Positions 44,376-53,154 of a DNA stretch of 64,000 nucleotides are shown piece after piece (the stretch's first letter is position 1; the number at the start of each line of letters is the position of its first letter). Position numbers and translations under genes: made by a program. The DNA is taken from the NCBI GenBank assembly GCA_050186725.1, contig JBFWYG010000006.1, positions 1 through 64,000 on the forward strand, written 5' to 3'. This DNA is from JADJYF01 sp050186725 (GTDB lineage Bacteria > Pseudomonadota > Gammaproteobacteria > Ga0077536). Below the pieces are notes generated by a model. It did no database searches and was not told where the DNA came from. It saw nothing but the letters and a program-made list of their open reading frames with translations.

Positions 44376-45210
44376 GCTGGAGCACCTCCTCGGCGAGCGC
44401 GAGATCCGCGCTCGAATCCACGTCCACCGCCGCGCGCGCGCTGTCCAGGCGCACGTGGGCGACTTCACAGCCGGCGCGCGCGGACAAGTGCGCGAGCGCT
44501 GCCGTGAGCCGCATGCTGCGGGCCAGGTAGCGCGCCAGGAAGCTGAATCCGATGCGGCTCGCCATGCGCCACGGGCGCTTGCGATCCGCTTCCAGCCCCC
44601 GCCAGAACTCGAGCGCCGCGCGGCCGGCGTGGGTGTGCAGCAGGAACAGGTTGGCGCCGCACCAGGCGCCATCGGCGAAGCGCAACAAGGTGCGGCGTGT
44701 CGTCGGGAAGCGTGCGCGTACCGTTGCCCAGGGCACGAGACCGACGACGAAGTCGGCGCGGCTCGCGAGCGCCGCCGCGACGAAGCGATCGATGATGCCG
44801 GCGTCGAGCAGCGCATGGTCGGCCGCGGTCAGCAGCACCGGGTAGTGGTGCAGGGCGGCGCTCGCGCGGAGCGCGCTGGCCGAGGGGCCCGCGTCCGGGG
44901 CTATCCAGCGGAAGTCGCCCGTCGCGAGCAGCTCTTGGAACACCGGTTCGCGTGCGACGGTGTCGCCGTCCGGGCCAACCAGCAGTCCGCCCTCGATCGA
45001 TCGGCTGGCGCGCAGCGCGTGCAGCACGCGTGTCACGCAAGGCGTGCCGGCTACCGGTACCAGCACGCTGGACCTGAGGCCGTGAGCGCGTGCCAGCGCA
45101 TTGCCGCCCGGCCGCTCGCCGGCCAGCACGATGGCCGGCAAGCGCGGGTGCTCGTGGCCCTCCGCGGCGCCCGTGACCCAGTTGCTGATGTCGCGGCGGG
45201 CGTCGTTCAC
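44368..45210 (-). CDS. MobA-like NTP transferase
   Basis: A 280-residue NTP_transf_3-type protein: PAIVLAGERPGGNALARAHGL near residue 25 is a degenerate nucleotide loop, LVPVAGTPCVTRVLHAL follows, and LLTAADHALLD provides the metal-binding aspartate. It probably activates a headgroup or sugar phosphate with a nucleotide, paralogous in role to the protein at 42750. It starts at GTG 45210, overlapping the GNAT gene stop by 4 bp (GTGA). Confidence 0.78.
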   Translation of the reverse strand: MNDARRDISNWVTGAAEGHEHPRLPAIVLAGERPGGNALARAHGLRSSVLVPVAGTPCVTRVLHALRASRSIEGGLLVGPDGDTVAREPVFQELLATGDFRWIAPDAGPSASALRASAALHHYPVLLTAADHALLDAGIIDRFVAAALASRADFVVGLVPWATVRARFPTTRRTLLRFADGAWCGANLFLLHTHAGRAALEFWRGLEADRKRPWRMASRIGFSFLARYLARSMRLTAALAHLSARAGCEVAHVRLDSARAAVDVDSSADLALAEEVLQHG

Positions 45211-46352
45211 GCGAGCGTCTTCTCGTACACCCGGTAATGCTTGGACTGGCGCCCGCCGAGGATCTCGATGATGCCCTTCATCGCCTCGTTGGTTTCCAGG
45301 ATCCAGGACATCTCCACTTCCTCCACGCCCTTGCGGATGCCGGGCGCGCGCAACGCCTGCACCACCGACAGCGCGAGGCCGGGACCGAGGCGGGTGTTAT
45401 GCAGGCGACGACGCACGCCCATCAGCGGGATGCGCGCGGTGCGCGGGTAGCCGATGAACAGGCGCGCGACGAGCTTCGCCCAGCCGAAAGGCAGCAGGCG
45501 ACCGTCGAGATCGGCGATCGCGTCGTTGACGTTCGGCAGCAGCACGATGAAGGCCACCCCTTCGCCGTCCATCTCCGCGATCTGGATGAAGTCCGGCGGA
45601 ATGATCATCAGCATCTCGTGGCCGATTGCGCGGAATTCCTCCTGGGTGAAGGGCACGAAGCCCCAGTTGTCGGCCCAGGCGTCATTGAAGATGTCGCACA
45701 CGAGATCCAGGTCCGCATCCTTGCGCCGCTTGTCCAGCGCGCGGATGGTGACCTTGCGACGCAGCCGGTCGAACAGCGAGTTCATCACCGGCGGCGGCTG
45801 GAAGTGCGCGCTGATCAGATAGGCGAACATGTCCATCGCCTTGGCGTAGCCGCAGGCCTCGACCCGCGGCCCGTACCAGGGCCGGGCGTGTCCCATCATG
45901 AAATAGGGTCGCGACTCGAAGCCGCCGACCAGCAGGCCTACTTCCTGGTTGATGTTGAGGCTGAAGGGGCCGCGCGCTTGGCGCATGCCGCGCGCGCGCA
46001 GCCAGGCCTCGGCCTGTTCGAACAGCGCGGCGAACACCTGCGGATCGTCGATGGCGTCGAGAAAGCCGAAGAAGCCGGTCTCATCGCGATGGCGTTCGAG
46101 ATGCAGGCTGTCGACCTGGGCGCTGATGCGGCCCACCGCGCGCCCGTCGCGATAGGCGACGAAGCCCTGCCACTCGAGGTGCTTGAACACCGGGTGGCTG
46201 GCCTTCAGCGCGTCGCGGCGTTCCATGGTGAGCGGCGGCACCCATTGCGGGTCGTCGGCGAACACGCTGCGCGGCACGGCGATGAACTCGTCCAGCGAGC
46301 GGCCATCGGTCACCGGGATCACGGAAAGGCTGGCGAAACCGGGTGCGGTCAT
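45207..46352 (-). CDS. GNAT-superfamily acyltransferase (YghO-like; candidate ceramide synthase)
   Basis: A 381-residue protein of the GNAT-like family related to E. coli YghO: FADDPQWVPPLTMERRDAL, FVAYRDGRAVGRISAQVD, ETGFFGFLDAIDDPQ, GPFSLNINQEVGLLVGGF, and a C-terminal EVEMSWILETNEAMKGIIEILGG. The bacterial ceramide synthase described in Caulobacter is a GNAT-type N-acyltransferase, and this gene lies in the same locus as spt, so it is a good candidate for N-acylating the sphingoid base. First gene of the five-gene minus-strand operon. ATG 46352. Confidence 0.78.
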   Translation of the reverse strand: MTAPGFASLSVIPVTDGRSLDEFIAVPRSVFADDPQWVPPLTMERRDALKASHPVFKHLEWQGFVAYRDGRAVGRISAQVDSLHLERHRDETGFFGFLDAIDDPQVFAALFEQAEAWLRARGMRQARGPFSLNINQEVGLLVGGFESRPYFMMGHARPWYGPRVEACGYAKAMDMFAYLISAHFQPPPVMNSLFDRLRRKVTIRALDKRRKDADLDLVCDIFNDAWADNWGFVPFTQEEFRAIGHEMLMIIPPDFIQIAEMDGEGVAFIVLLPNVNDAIADLDGRLLPFGWAKLVARLFIGYPRTARIPLMGVRRRLHNTRLGPGLALSVVQALRAPGIRKGVEEVEMSWILETNEAMKGIIEILGGRQSKHYRVYEKTLA

Positions 46353-46481
46353 GGGCTGGAGCGGGGCGTGTCGGGACCGGGCGAATGGTAGCCAAGTCGG
46401 CGCGCGGGTGAAACCGCGAGGCGCGGGCAAGGGTTGCGCGATCTATACTCCGCCATCCATTCACTCACCAAGGGGAAACCG

Positions 46482-46928
46482 ATGAAGCCGCAAGTTCCGC
46501 AGGAATACGTCCAGATCCAGGATGTCGCCTGGCAGCCCTTTCCCGACGCCTTCTCCGAGGGCGGCATCCGCTGGAAGCTGCTGCACGTATCGCCCGAGGT
46601 GGGTGCGTGGACGGCGATCTTCGATTGCCCGCAGGGTTCGTCCTTCGCGGCGCACATTCATATCGGTCCCGGCGAATACCTGCTGACCAGGGGCAAGATG
46701 GAAGTGCGTGGCGGCGTGGAAGAGGGCGGCGCGACCGCGCTCGCGCTCGGCTATGGCTACGAGTCGTGCAATGCGCGTCACGACAAGACCTATTTCCCCG
46801 AGCCGAGCGAGTTCTACATGACCTTCCTGGGGCCGCTGCAGTTCATTCACCCGGACGGCAGCCCGCGCGCCGTGGTCGGCTGGCAGCAGGCCCAGGCACT
46901 GTGGGCGCAGCAGACCGGTCAGGCCTGA
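46482..46928 (+). CDS. Cupin-domain protein (ChrR/Dke1-like)
   Basis: A 148-residue single cupin. The metal site is AAHIHIGPGEYLLTRGKMEVRGG (His-x-His and Glu), typical of ChrR-type and acetylacetone-dioxygenase-like cupins. AAGGGGAAACC precedes ATG 46482, and a TATACT at 46444-46449 may be its -10. The function is not clear: it may be a small dioxygenase or a sensor. Divergent from the GNAT gene; appears monocistronic. Confidence 0.8.
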   Translation: MKPQVPQEYVQIQDVAWQPFPDAFSEGGIRWKLLHVSPEVGAWTAIFDCPQGSSFAAHIHIGPGEYLLTRGKMEVRGGVEEGGATALALGYGYESCNARHDKTYFPEPSEFYMTFLGPLQFIHPDGSPRAVVGWQQAQALWAQQTGQA

Positions 46929-47063
46929 GGGTGATCATGCCTCACCGTCCGTGACGACGGACGGTGAGCGCGCGCGAAGTAGCGCGCCGGCGGGCGAGCA
47001 GAGAGTCTCGGGAGTGAATCGTTTGGGGCGTGAGTCGACGGATTATGCGAACATGCCCGTCGT

Positions 47064-47150
47064 TGGTGCCGAGGAGAGGACTTGAACCTCCACGGGGTTT
47101 CCCCCACTGGTACCTGAAACCAGCGCGTCTACCAATTCCGCCACCTCGGC
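47064..47150 (-). tRNA. tRNA-Leu (CAG)
   Basis: An 87-nt class II tRNA on the minus strand with encoded CCA. The acceptor stem GCCGAGG pairs with CCTCGGC. The anticodon stem GCTGG/CCAGT brackets loop TTTCAGG with anticodon CAG. The long variable arm (GTGGGGGAAACCCC) identifies Leu. A tRNA-Leu near rnr is also known in Pseudomonas. Confidence 0.96.
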
Positions 47151-47189
47151 AAGAGCGCGCAATCTAATCGAACCCACCTGAGCGAGTCA

Positions 47190-48676
47190 ATGCGTCGAAG
47201 AGCACGCCCATCCTCCCCACATCACGGACCACGCCCACGCGATCGAGCCAGCGAGTACGAACACGTCGAAGACCTGCCTTCGCGTGAAGCCATCCTGGCC
47301 GCGCTCGAAGCGCTCGAAACACCGCAACGTCTCGCTGATCTCGCCGCCCACCTCGAAGTGCGCGGCCCGGCGGCGCTGAACGCGCTGGAACGGCGCGTGT
47401 TCGCCATGACCCGCGACGGCCAGCTGGTGCAGAACCGCGCGGAGCGATTCGGGCTGGCTAGTCGCATGGATCTCATCGCCGGGCACGTGCTGTCCCATCG
47501 CGACGGCTTCGCCTTCGTGCGCCCCGACCAGGGCGGCGACGACATCTACCTGGCCCAGCGCGAGGCGCGTCGCACGCTGCACGGTGACAAGGTGCTGGTG
47601 CGCGTGGCCGGTTTCGATCAGCGCGGCCGCCCCTATGGCAACCTGGTCGAAGTGCTGGAGCGCGCCGTGACGGTGGTGGTGGGTCGCTACTTCCGCGACC
47701 ACGGGATCGGCGTGGTGGTGCCGGACAACCGCCACATCAACCAGGACATCCTGATCCCCGAGGACGCCAGCGGCGGCGCGCAGGACGGTCAGATCGTGGT
47801 CGCGCGCATCGAGCAGCAGCCCGATCAGCGCAGCCGCCCCATCGGTCGCGTCACCGAGGTGCTGGGGGAACACATGGCGCCCGGCATGGAGATCGAGATA
47901 GCCATCCGCTCCTATGGCTTGCCGGCCGAATGGCCGTCGGCGGCGCTGGCGGAAGCCGCTGCGATCCCGGACGAGGTGCTGGCGAACGAGATGGCGGCGC
48001 GGCGCGATCTGCGCGCGCTGCCGCTGGTGACCATCGACGGCGCCGACGCGCGTGACTTCGACGACGCCGTGCACGCGCGGCGCACGCCCAAGGGCTTCGT
48101 GCTGCACGTCGCCATCGCGGACGTCTCGCACTACGTGCGTCCGGGCACGGCGCTGGACGCCGAGGCCTATACGCGCGGAACGTCGGTGTACTTCCCCGAC
48201 CGCGTCATTCCCATGCTGCCGGAGAAGCTCTCCAACGGCATCTGCTCGCTGAATCCCGGCGTGCCGCGGCTCGCGATGGTGTGCGAACTGACGCTCGGCG
48301 AAGACGGCGAGGTGCGCCGCGCGCAGTTCTACCCGGCGACCATCCGCTCCCATGCGCGGCTGATCTACGAGAAGGTCGAGGCCTGGTACCGCGGCGAGCG
48401 CGCGCAGCCGCTGGCCGAGCAGCCCGAGGTGGCGGCCAACATCGAGTGCCTGTACGAACTCTACGAGGTGCTGCGCGCGCGGCGCGAACAGCGTGGCGCG
48501 CTGGACATCGACACCATCGAGCCGCGCTTCCTCTACGGCGTGAACGGCAAGATCGCGAGCGTCGAGGCGCGCACCCGCGTCGATGCCCACAAGCTCATCG
48601 AGGAGTGCATGATCGCGGCCAACGTCGCCGCGGCCAAGTTCCTGCTCAAGCGTCGCCAGCCCGGCCTGTATCGCGT
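47190..48676 (+). CDS. rnr: Ribonuclease R, 3' part lost in assembly gap
   Basis: The first 495 residues of RNase R; the frame then runs into 100 Ns. The N-terminal winged helix (REAILAALEALETPQRLADLAAHLEV), cold-shock domains (GHVLSHRDGFAFVRPD, GKVLV-like GDKVLVRV) and the start of the RNB domain with catalytic aspartates in TIDGADARDFDDAVHA (about 279-294) are present. About 300 residues (rest of RNB and S1 domain) are missing compared with E. coli RNase R (813). It degrades structured RNA 3' to 5'. ATG 47190. Confidence 0.95.
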
Positions 48677-48776
48677 NNNNNNNNNNNNNNNNNNNNNNNN
48701 NNNNNNNNNNNNNNNNNNNNNNNNNNNNNNNNNNNNNNNNNNNNNNNNNNNNNNNNNNNNNNNNNNNNNNNNNNNN
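48677..48776. other. Assembly gap of 100 N
   Basis: Exactly 100 unknown bases. The flanks are the middle of rnr and the 5'-truncated rlmB, so about 1 kb is missing and 100 is a placeholder size. Confidence 0.99.
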
Positions 48777-49400
48777 GCGCGCGACGCGCGCGCCCAGGGC
48801 GTGGCGGTGCAATTCGTCGAGCCGGCGACCCTCGCCAGGCTCTACGGTGACGAGCACCACCAGGGCGTGGTGCTGCGCCGACGTGCACCGGCCACGGTCG
48901 AACTCGAGACGGTGCTGGCCCGCGCCGCGGTCGCCGGCCGCGCGCCGCTGCTGCTGGTGCTGGACAACGTGCAGGATCCGCGCAATTTCGGCGCCTGCCT
49001 GCGGGTCGCCGATGGCGCTGGCGTGGACGGCGTCATCTTCACCCGCGATCGCAGCGCGCGGCTGACCAGCGTGGTGGCCAAGACCGCGAGCGGCGCGCTC
49101 GACAGCGTCGCGCTGGTATCGGTGCCGAATCTCGCCGCGGCGCTGAAGGCCCTGGCCGCGGCGGGCGTGTGGACGCTCGGCGCGGCGCTCGAGGACGCGG
49201 TGCCGCTGTGGGAGGCGGATCTCACGCTGCCGAGCGCGCTGGTGCTCGGCAACGAGGGGGAGGGCCTCAGGCGGCTCACGCGCGAACGCTGCGACCGCCT
49301 GGTGCGCATTCCCATGCATGGCGCGGTGGCCAGCCTCAACGTCGCGACCGCCGCCGCGGTGTGCCTGTTCGAAGCCTGCCGCCAGCGCGCGGCGGGTTGA
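48777..49400 (+). CDS. rlmB: 23S rRNA (guanosine-2'-O)-methyltransferase RlmB, 5' end missing
   Basis: The C-terminal 207 residues of a SpoU/TrmH-family methyltransferase; about 35 N-terminal residues are in the gap. The SPOUT motifs are clear: LLVLDNVQDPRNFGACLR, LVLGNEGEGLRRL and VASLNVATAAAVCLFEACR. RlmB methylates G2251 of 23S rRNA. Gene order rnr-rlmB-rpsF is the conserved gammaproteobacterial order. Confidence 0.95.
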   Translation, partial: ARDARAQGVAVQFVEPATLARLYGDEHHQGVVLRRRAPATVELETVLARAAVAGRAPLLLVLDNVQDPRNFGACLRVADGAGVDGVIFTRDRSARLTSVVAKTASGALDSVALVSVPNLAAALKALAAAGVWTLGAALEDAVPLWEADLTLPSALVLGNEGEGLRRLTRERCDRLVRIPMHGAVASLNVATAAAVCLFEACRQRAAG

Positions 49401-49424
49401 GGTCGGCGCGCCGGCCAGATTTCC

Positions 49425-49455
49425 TTTGCGCCGGCCCGGCGCCTCCGCCTACAAT
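49425..49455 (+). promoter_or_regulatory. Candidate promoter of the rpsF operon
   Basis: TACAAT at 49450-49455 with TTTGCG at 49425-49430 (19-bp spacer; TTGCGC one base on gives 18). About 75 bp upstream of the rpsF ATG, in the only gap before a long operon. Confidence 0.4.
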
Positions 49456-49530
49456 ACGCGCCCCTCGTTCAGGCGAGGTCACTCCTTGCTTCACCGCCAG
49501 GTCGGGAAGCTTCATCCATGAGGAGCGCAA

Positions 49531-49989
49531 ATGCGTCATTATGAAATCGTGTTCCTGGTCCACCCTGACCAGAGCGAGCAGGTCGGCGCCATGGTCGACC
49601 GCTACCGTTCCATGATCGAGTCCACCGGCGGCATCATCCACCGCTTCGAGGACTGGGGCCGCCGTCAGCTGGCCTATCCCATCAACAAGGTGCACAAGGC
49701 GCACTACGTGTTGATGAACATCGAGTGCGATCAGCCCACGCTGGACGAACTGAACAGCGCCTTCCGCTTCAATGACGCGGTGCTGCGCAACCTCATCGTG
49801 CAGCGCGACGCCGCCGTCACCACGCCTTCGCCCATCGCGCAGGCCAAGGACGAGCAGTCCGAGCGTGACGACGAGCGCGGCCGCCGCAACCGCGAAGGCA
49901 ACCGTGGCGCGCCGCGCGGCGATGCCGCGCCGGCCGAGGCCGGCGCCGAGTCCACCGCCAGCGACGCCGAAGCGCCGCAGACCGCCTGA
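49531..49989 (+). CDS. rpsF: 30S ribosomal protein S6
   Basis: A 152-residue S6: MRHYEIVFLVHPDQSEQV, RRQLAYPINKVHKAHYVLMNIE, FRFNDAVLRNLIVQRD. The C-terminal tail (about 105-152) is longer than in E. coli and is charged and low-complexity. GAGGAG precedes ATG 49531. It binds S18 on the 30S platform. rpsR follows directly, without the priB gene found between rpsF and rpsR in many beta/gammaproteobacteria. Confidence 0.97.
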   Translation: MRHYEIVFLVHPDQSEQVGAMVDRYRSMIESTGGIIHRFEDWGRRQLAYPINKVHKAHYVLMNIECDQPTLDELNSAFRFNDAVLRNLIVQRDAAVTTPSPIAQAKDEQSERDDERGRRNREGNRGAPRGDAAPAEAGAESTASDAEAPQTA

Positions 49990-50009
49990 CCTTCGGAGCC
50001 CGACACACC

Positions 50010-50234
50010 ATGGCCAAGTTCTTTCGCCGCAAGCGTTATTGCAAGTTCACCGCCGAGGGCGTCACGGAGATCGACTACAAGGATCTCGCCACGCTCAAGG
50101 CCTACATCACGGAAAACGGCAAGATCGTGCCGAGCCGCATCTCGGGCACCAAGGTGCGCTACCAGCGCCAGCTCGCCATCGCGGTCAAGCGCGCGCGTTT
50201 CCTGGCCCTGCTGCCCTACTGCGACGCGCATTGA
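50010..50234 (+). CDS. rpsR: 30S ribosomal protein S18
   Basis: A 74-residue S18 of canonical length: AKFFRRKRYCKFTAEGVTEIDYKD, LKAYITENGKIVPSRISGTK and QRQLAIAVKRARFLALLPY. A component of the 30S platform, contacting S6. It lies 20 bp after rpsF. Confidence 0.98.
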   Translation: MAKFFRRKRYCKFTAEGVTEIDYKDLATLKAYITENGKIVPSRISGTKVRYQRQLAIAVKRARFLALLPYCDAH

Positions 50235-50261
50235 GGCGTCGCTGACGCCAGGGCGGGCGCG

Positions 50262-51170
50262 ATGATCTCGCTCGCGCGCCTGGCGATGCGCGGCCCGCTG
50301 CTCGCGGCGGGTCTCGCCGCGGTCCTGGTACTGGCTTCGCTGGTACTGGGCGTGCTGCTGATCCCGGCGGGCGCGCTCGTCGCCCTGACCACGCTTCGGC
50401 ATGGACCACGCGAGGGGCTCAAGGTCGCCGCCATCGCCGCCTCGTTGGTGGTGGCGGTACGCGTAGGGCTGGGGCACGCCTTGCCGGCCTCGCTGCTGCT
50501 CTGCCTGGTCGCGTGGCTGCCGGCCTGGACCATGGCCGAGTTGCTGCGCCAGCGGCGCGCGCAGGCCTGGCCGCTGCTGCTGGCGGCGGCGCTGGTGCTC
50601 GGCTTCGCGGTCGCCATGCGGCTCGCGGTCGGCGACGTGGTCGCCTACTGGCGCGAGCTCTTCGCGCCCGTGTTCGCGGCGCTGGAGAAGGACAGTGGCG
50701 CGAAGTTCGACCAGGCCGAGCTCGCGGCCTTCGCGAGCCTCTTGCATGCCGGCAGCCTCGCGGGGCTGCAGGTGATGCTGGCGGCGGAGATCCTGCTGGC
50801 GCGCTGGTGGCAGGCGGTGCTGTACAACCCGGGCGGCTTCGGCGCGGAGTTCCGCGAGCTGCGCCTGCCACGAGGCCTGGCCATCGCTGGCGGCATCGCG
50901 GCGCTCGCCTACGGCTTCGGCGGTCGCGAGGTGGTGGTCTTCGCGGTGGCCGGTGACGCCTGCGTGATACTGGTGGTATTGTTCGCCCTTCAAGGGCTTG
51001 CAGTGATCCACTTCCTGGCGCGCATGCGCTCGATGGCCGTCGGCTGGCTGGCGACCATGTACGTGATGCTGGTCCTGGTTCCCCAGGTGACCGGCCCGCT
51101 GCTCGCGACCACCGGGCTCGCGGACAACATTGCTGACTTCCGGCGCTTGCGCCGGCGTCAGCCACCGTGA
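50262..51170 (+). CDS. DUF2232 membrane protein
   Basis: A 302-residue hydrophobic protein with about eight transmembrane segments, matching the DUF2232 (YybS-like) gene that sits between rpsR and rplI in Pseudomonas and relatives. The C-terminal IHFLARMRSMAVGWLATMYVMLVLVPQV is characteristic. Its function is unknown; conserved position in the operon is the best evidence. Confidence 0.85.
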   Translation: MISLARLAMRGPLLAAGLAAVLVLASLVLGVLLIPAGALVALTTLRHGPREGLKVAAIAASLVVAVRVGLGHALPASLLLCLVAWLPAWTMAELLRQRRAQAWPLLLAAALVLGFAVAMRLAVGDVVAYWRELFAPVFAALEKDSGAKFDQAELAAFASLLHAGSLAGLQVMLAAEILLARWWQAVLYNPGGFGAEFRELRLPRGLAIAGGIAALAYGFGGREVVVFAVAGDACVILVVLFALQGLAVIHFLARMRSMAVGWLATMYVMLVLVPQVTGPLLATTGLADNIADFRRLRRRQPP

Positions 51171-51224
51171 CGCGGCGCGGCCGCGGCGGCAAGCTTTGAC
51201 AAGATCTCGATTGAGGACGAAGTG

Positions 51225-51689
51225 ATGGAAGTCATCCTGCTGGAAAAGATTCACCGGCTCGGCAACCTCGGCGACAAGGTCAGCGTGCGTCCGGGCTACG
51301 GGCGCAATTTCCTGATCCCGAACCGCAAGGCGGTGCCGGCCACGGCCGACAACATCGCGAAGTTCGAGGAGCAGCGCGCCGAACTCGAGCGCGTGCAGGC
51401 CGACGCCCTCGGCCGCGCGAACGCGCGCGCCGCGCAGCTGAACGAGATGGCGGTGTCCATCGCCGCCAAGGCCGGCGCCGAAGGCAAGCTGTTCGGCTCG
51501 GTCGGTACCGGCGACATCGCCGAGGCGCTCGTGGCGCTGGGCGCCGAGTGCGAGAAGCGCGAAGTGCGACTGCCTGACGGTCCGCTGCGTGAAGTCGGCG
51601 AGTACGAGGTGGAAATCCACCTGCACCCCGACGTCAACGCCACCGTCAAGGTCACGGTGGTGAACGAGGACGCGCCGGCGGCCGTCTGA
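51225..51689 (+). CDS. rplI: 50S ribosomal protein L9
   Basis: A 154-residue L9: MEVILLEKIHRLGNLGDKV, VRPGYGRNFLIPNRKA, a long connecting helix and GSVGTGDIAEAL. ATG 51225 matches the universal N-terminus and has GAGGA upstream; the GTG one codon earlier is unlikely. It binds 23S rRNA near the L1 stalk. Confidence 0.98.
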   Translation: MEVILLEKIHRLGNLGDKVSVRPGYGRNFLIPNRKAVPATADNIAKFEEQRAELERVQADALGRANARAAQLNEMAVSIAAKAGAEGKLFGSVGTGDIAEALVALGAECEKREVRLPDGPLREVGEYEVEIHLHPDVNATVKVTVVNEDAPAAV

Positions 51690-51753
51690 GCCGCGGATTC
51701 CGCAGTCGAGAATGGCTGGGCGGCGCGACGCCGCCCGACGAGGTGCACAGCCG

Positions 51754-53154
51754 ATGGCGGCGGACTTTTCCCCTGCGGCGCGCGCGCCCTACGACGCCGC
51801 GCTCGACGCACTCAAGGTTCCTCCGCATTCCATCGAAGCCGAGCAGGCGGTGCTCGGCGGCCTGATGCTCGACAACGAGGCGTGGCCCAACGTCGTCGAG
51901 CGCATCGGTTTCGAGGACTTCTACCGCCGCGATCACGCCAACATCTTTCGCGCCATCGAGATGCTGGCGAACGACAGCAAGCCGTTCGACGTCGTCACCC
52001 TGGCCGAGTGGCTGAAGAATCGTGAGCAGCTCGGCGAAGTTGGCGGCATGGCCTACCTCGCGCAGCTCGCCGAGAACACCCCTAGCGCGGCCAACATCGC
52101 CGCCTACGCCGACATCGTGCGCCAGCGCTCGATCCTGCGGCACCTGGTCAGCGCCGGCACGCAGATTGCCGAGAGCGCGTTCCGCACCGAGGGCCGCAAT
52201 TCCGACGAACTCCTGGACCTGGCCGAGAGCCTGGTGTTCGAAATCGCCGAGCGCGAGTCCAAGGGCCGCCGGGGTTTCCGTCCGATCAAGGACCTGCTGG
52301 TCGACGCGCTCGACAAGATCGACATGCTGTTCCAGCGCGACAACCCGATCACGGGCGTCTCGACCGGCTACTACGAACTCGACAACATGACGTCCGGGCT
52401 GCAGCGCTCGGACCTGATCATCATCGCCGGTCGCCCGTCCATGGGTAAGACCTCCTTCGCGCTCAACATCGCCCAGCACGCGGCGATCAAGGGCGAACTG
52501 CCGGTGGCGGTGTTCTCGATGGAAATGCCGAGCGAACAGCTCGCGATGCGCATGCTGTCGTCCTTGGGCCGTATCGATCAGCACCGCGTGCGCACCGGCC
52601 GCCTGTCGGACGACGACTGGCCGCGGCTCACGCATTCGGTCGGCATCCTCTCCGAAGCGAAGATGTTCATCGATGACACGCCGGCGCTGACGCCGAGCGA
52701 CCTGCGCGCGCGCTGCCGCCGCCTGGCGCGGGAACACGGCATCGGCCTCATCGTCATCGACTACCTGCAGCTCATGCAGGTGCCGGGCTCGAAGGAGAAC
52801 CGCGCCACCGAGATTTCGGAAATCTCGCGCTCGCTGAAGGCGCTCGCCAAGGAGCTGTCCTGCCCGGTGATCGCGCTCTCGCAGCTGAACCGCAGCCTGG
52901 AGAACCGCCAGGACAAGCGCCCGGTGATGTCGGATCTGCGCGAGTCCGGCGCCATCGAGCAGGACGCCGACGTGATCATGTTCATCTACCGCGACGAGGT
53001 CTACAACGAAGACAGCCCGGACAAGGGCATCGCCGAGATCATCATCGGCAAGCAGCGCAACGGCCCCATCGGCTCGCGCAAGCTGCGCTTCTTCGGCGAG
53101 TACACCACCTTCGAGAATCTCGCCCACGACTACGTGTCCGAGTCGCGCGAATGA
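51754..53154 (+). CDS. dnaB: Replicative DNA helicase DnaB
   Basis: A 466-residue hexameric helicase. The N-terminal DnaG-interaction domain (PPHSIEAEQAVLGGLMLDNEAW) and RecA-like C-terminal domain (Walker A GRPSMGKTSFALN, DYLQLMQ, LSQLNRSLENR, SDLRESGAIEQDADV) are complete. ATG 51754 with GAGGTG upstream gives a length close to E. coli (471). It unwinds DNA at the fork. No intein. It overlaps alr by 4 bp. Confidence 0.97.
   Translation: MAADFSPAARAPYDAALDALKVPPHSIEAEQAVLGGLMLDNEAWPNVVERIGFEDFYRRDHANIFRAIEMLANDSKPFDVVTLAEWLKNREQLGEVGGMAYLAQLAENTPSAANIAAYADIVRQRSILRHLVSAGTQIAESAFRTEGRNSDELLDLAESLVFEIAERESKGRRGFRPIKDLLVDALDKIDMLFQRDNPITGVSTGYYELDNMTSGLQRSDLIIIAGRPSMGKTSFALNIAQHAAIKGELPVAVFSMEMPSEQLAMRMLSSLGRIDQHRVRTGRLSDDDWPRLTHSVGILSEAKMFIDDTPALTPSDLRARCRRLAREHGIGLIVIDYLQLMQVPGSKENRATEISEISRSLKALAKELSCPVIALSQLNRSLENRQDKRPVMSDLRESGAIEQDADVIMFIYRDEVYNEDSPDKGIAEIIIGKQRNGPIGSRKLRFFGEYTTFENLAHDYVSESRE

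Noticed and set aside
47190..49400. A single open frame of RNase R joined to RlmB
   Set aside because: It only exists because the 100 Ns happen to keep the frame. Both parts are truncated relative to their families, so it is an assembly artefact, not a fusion.
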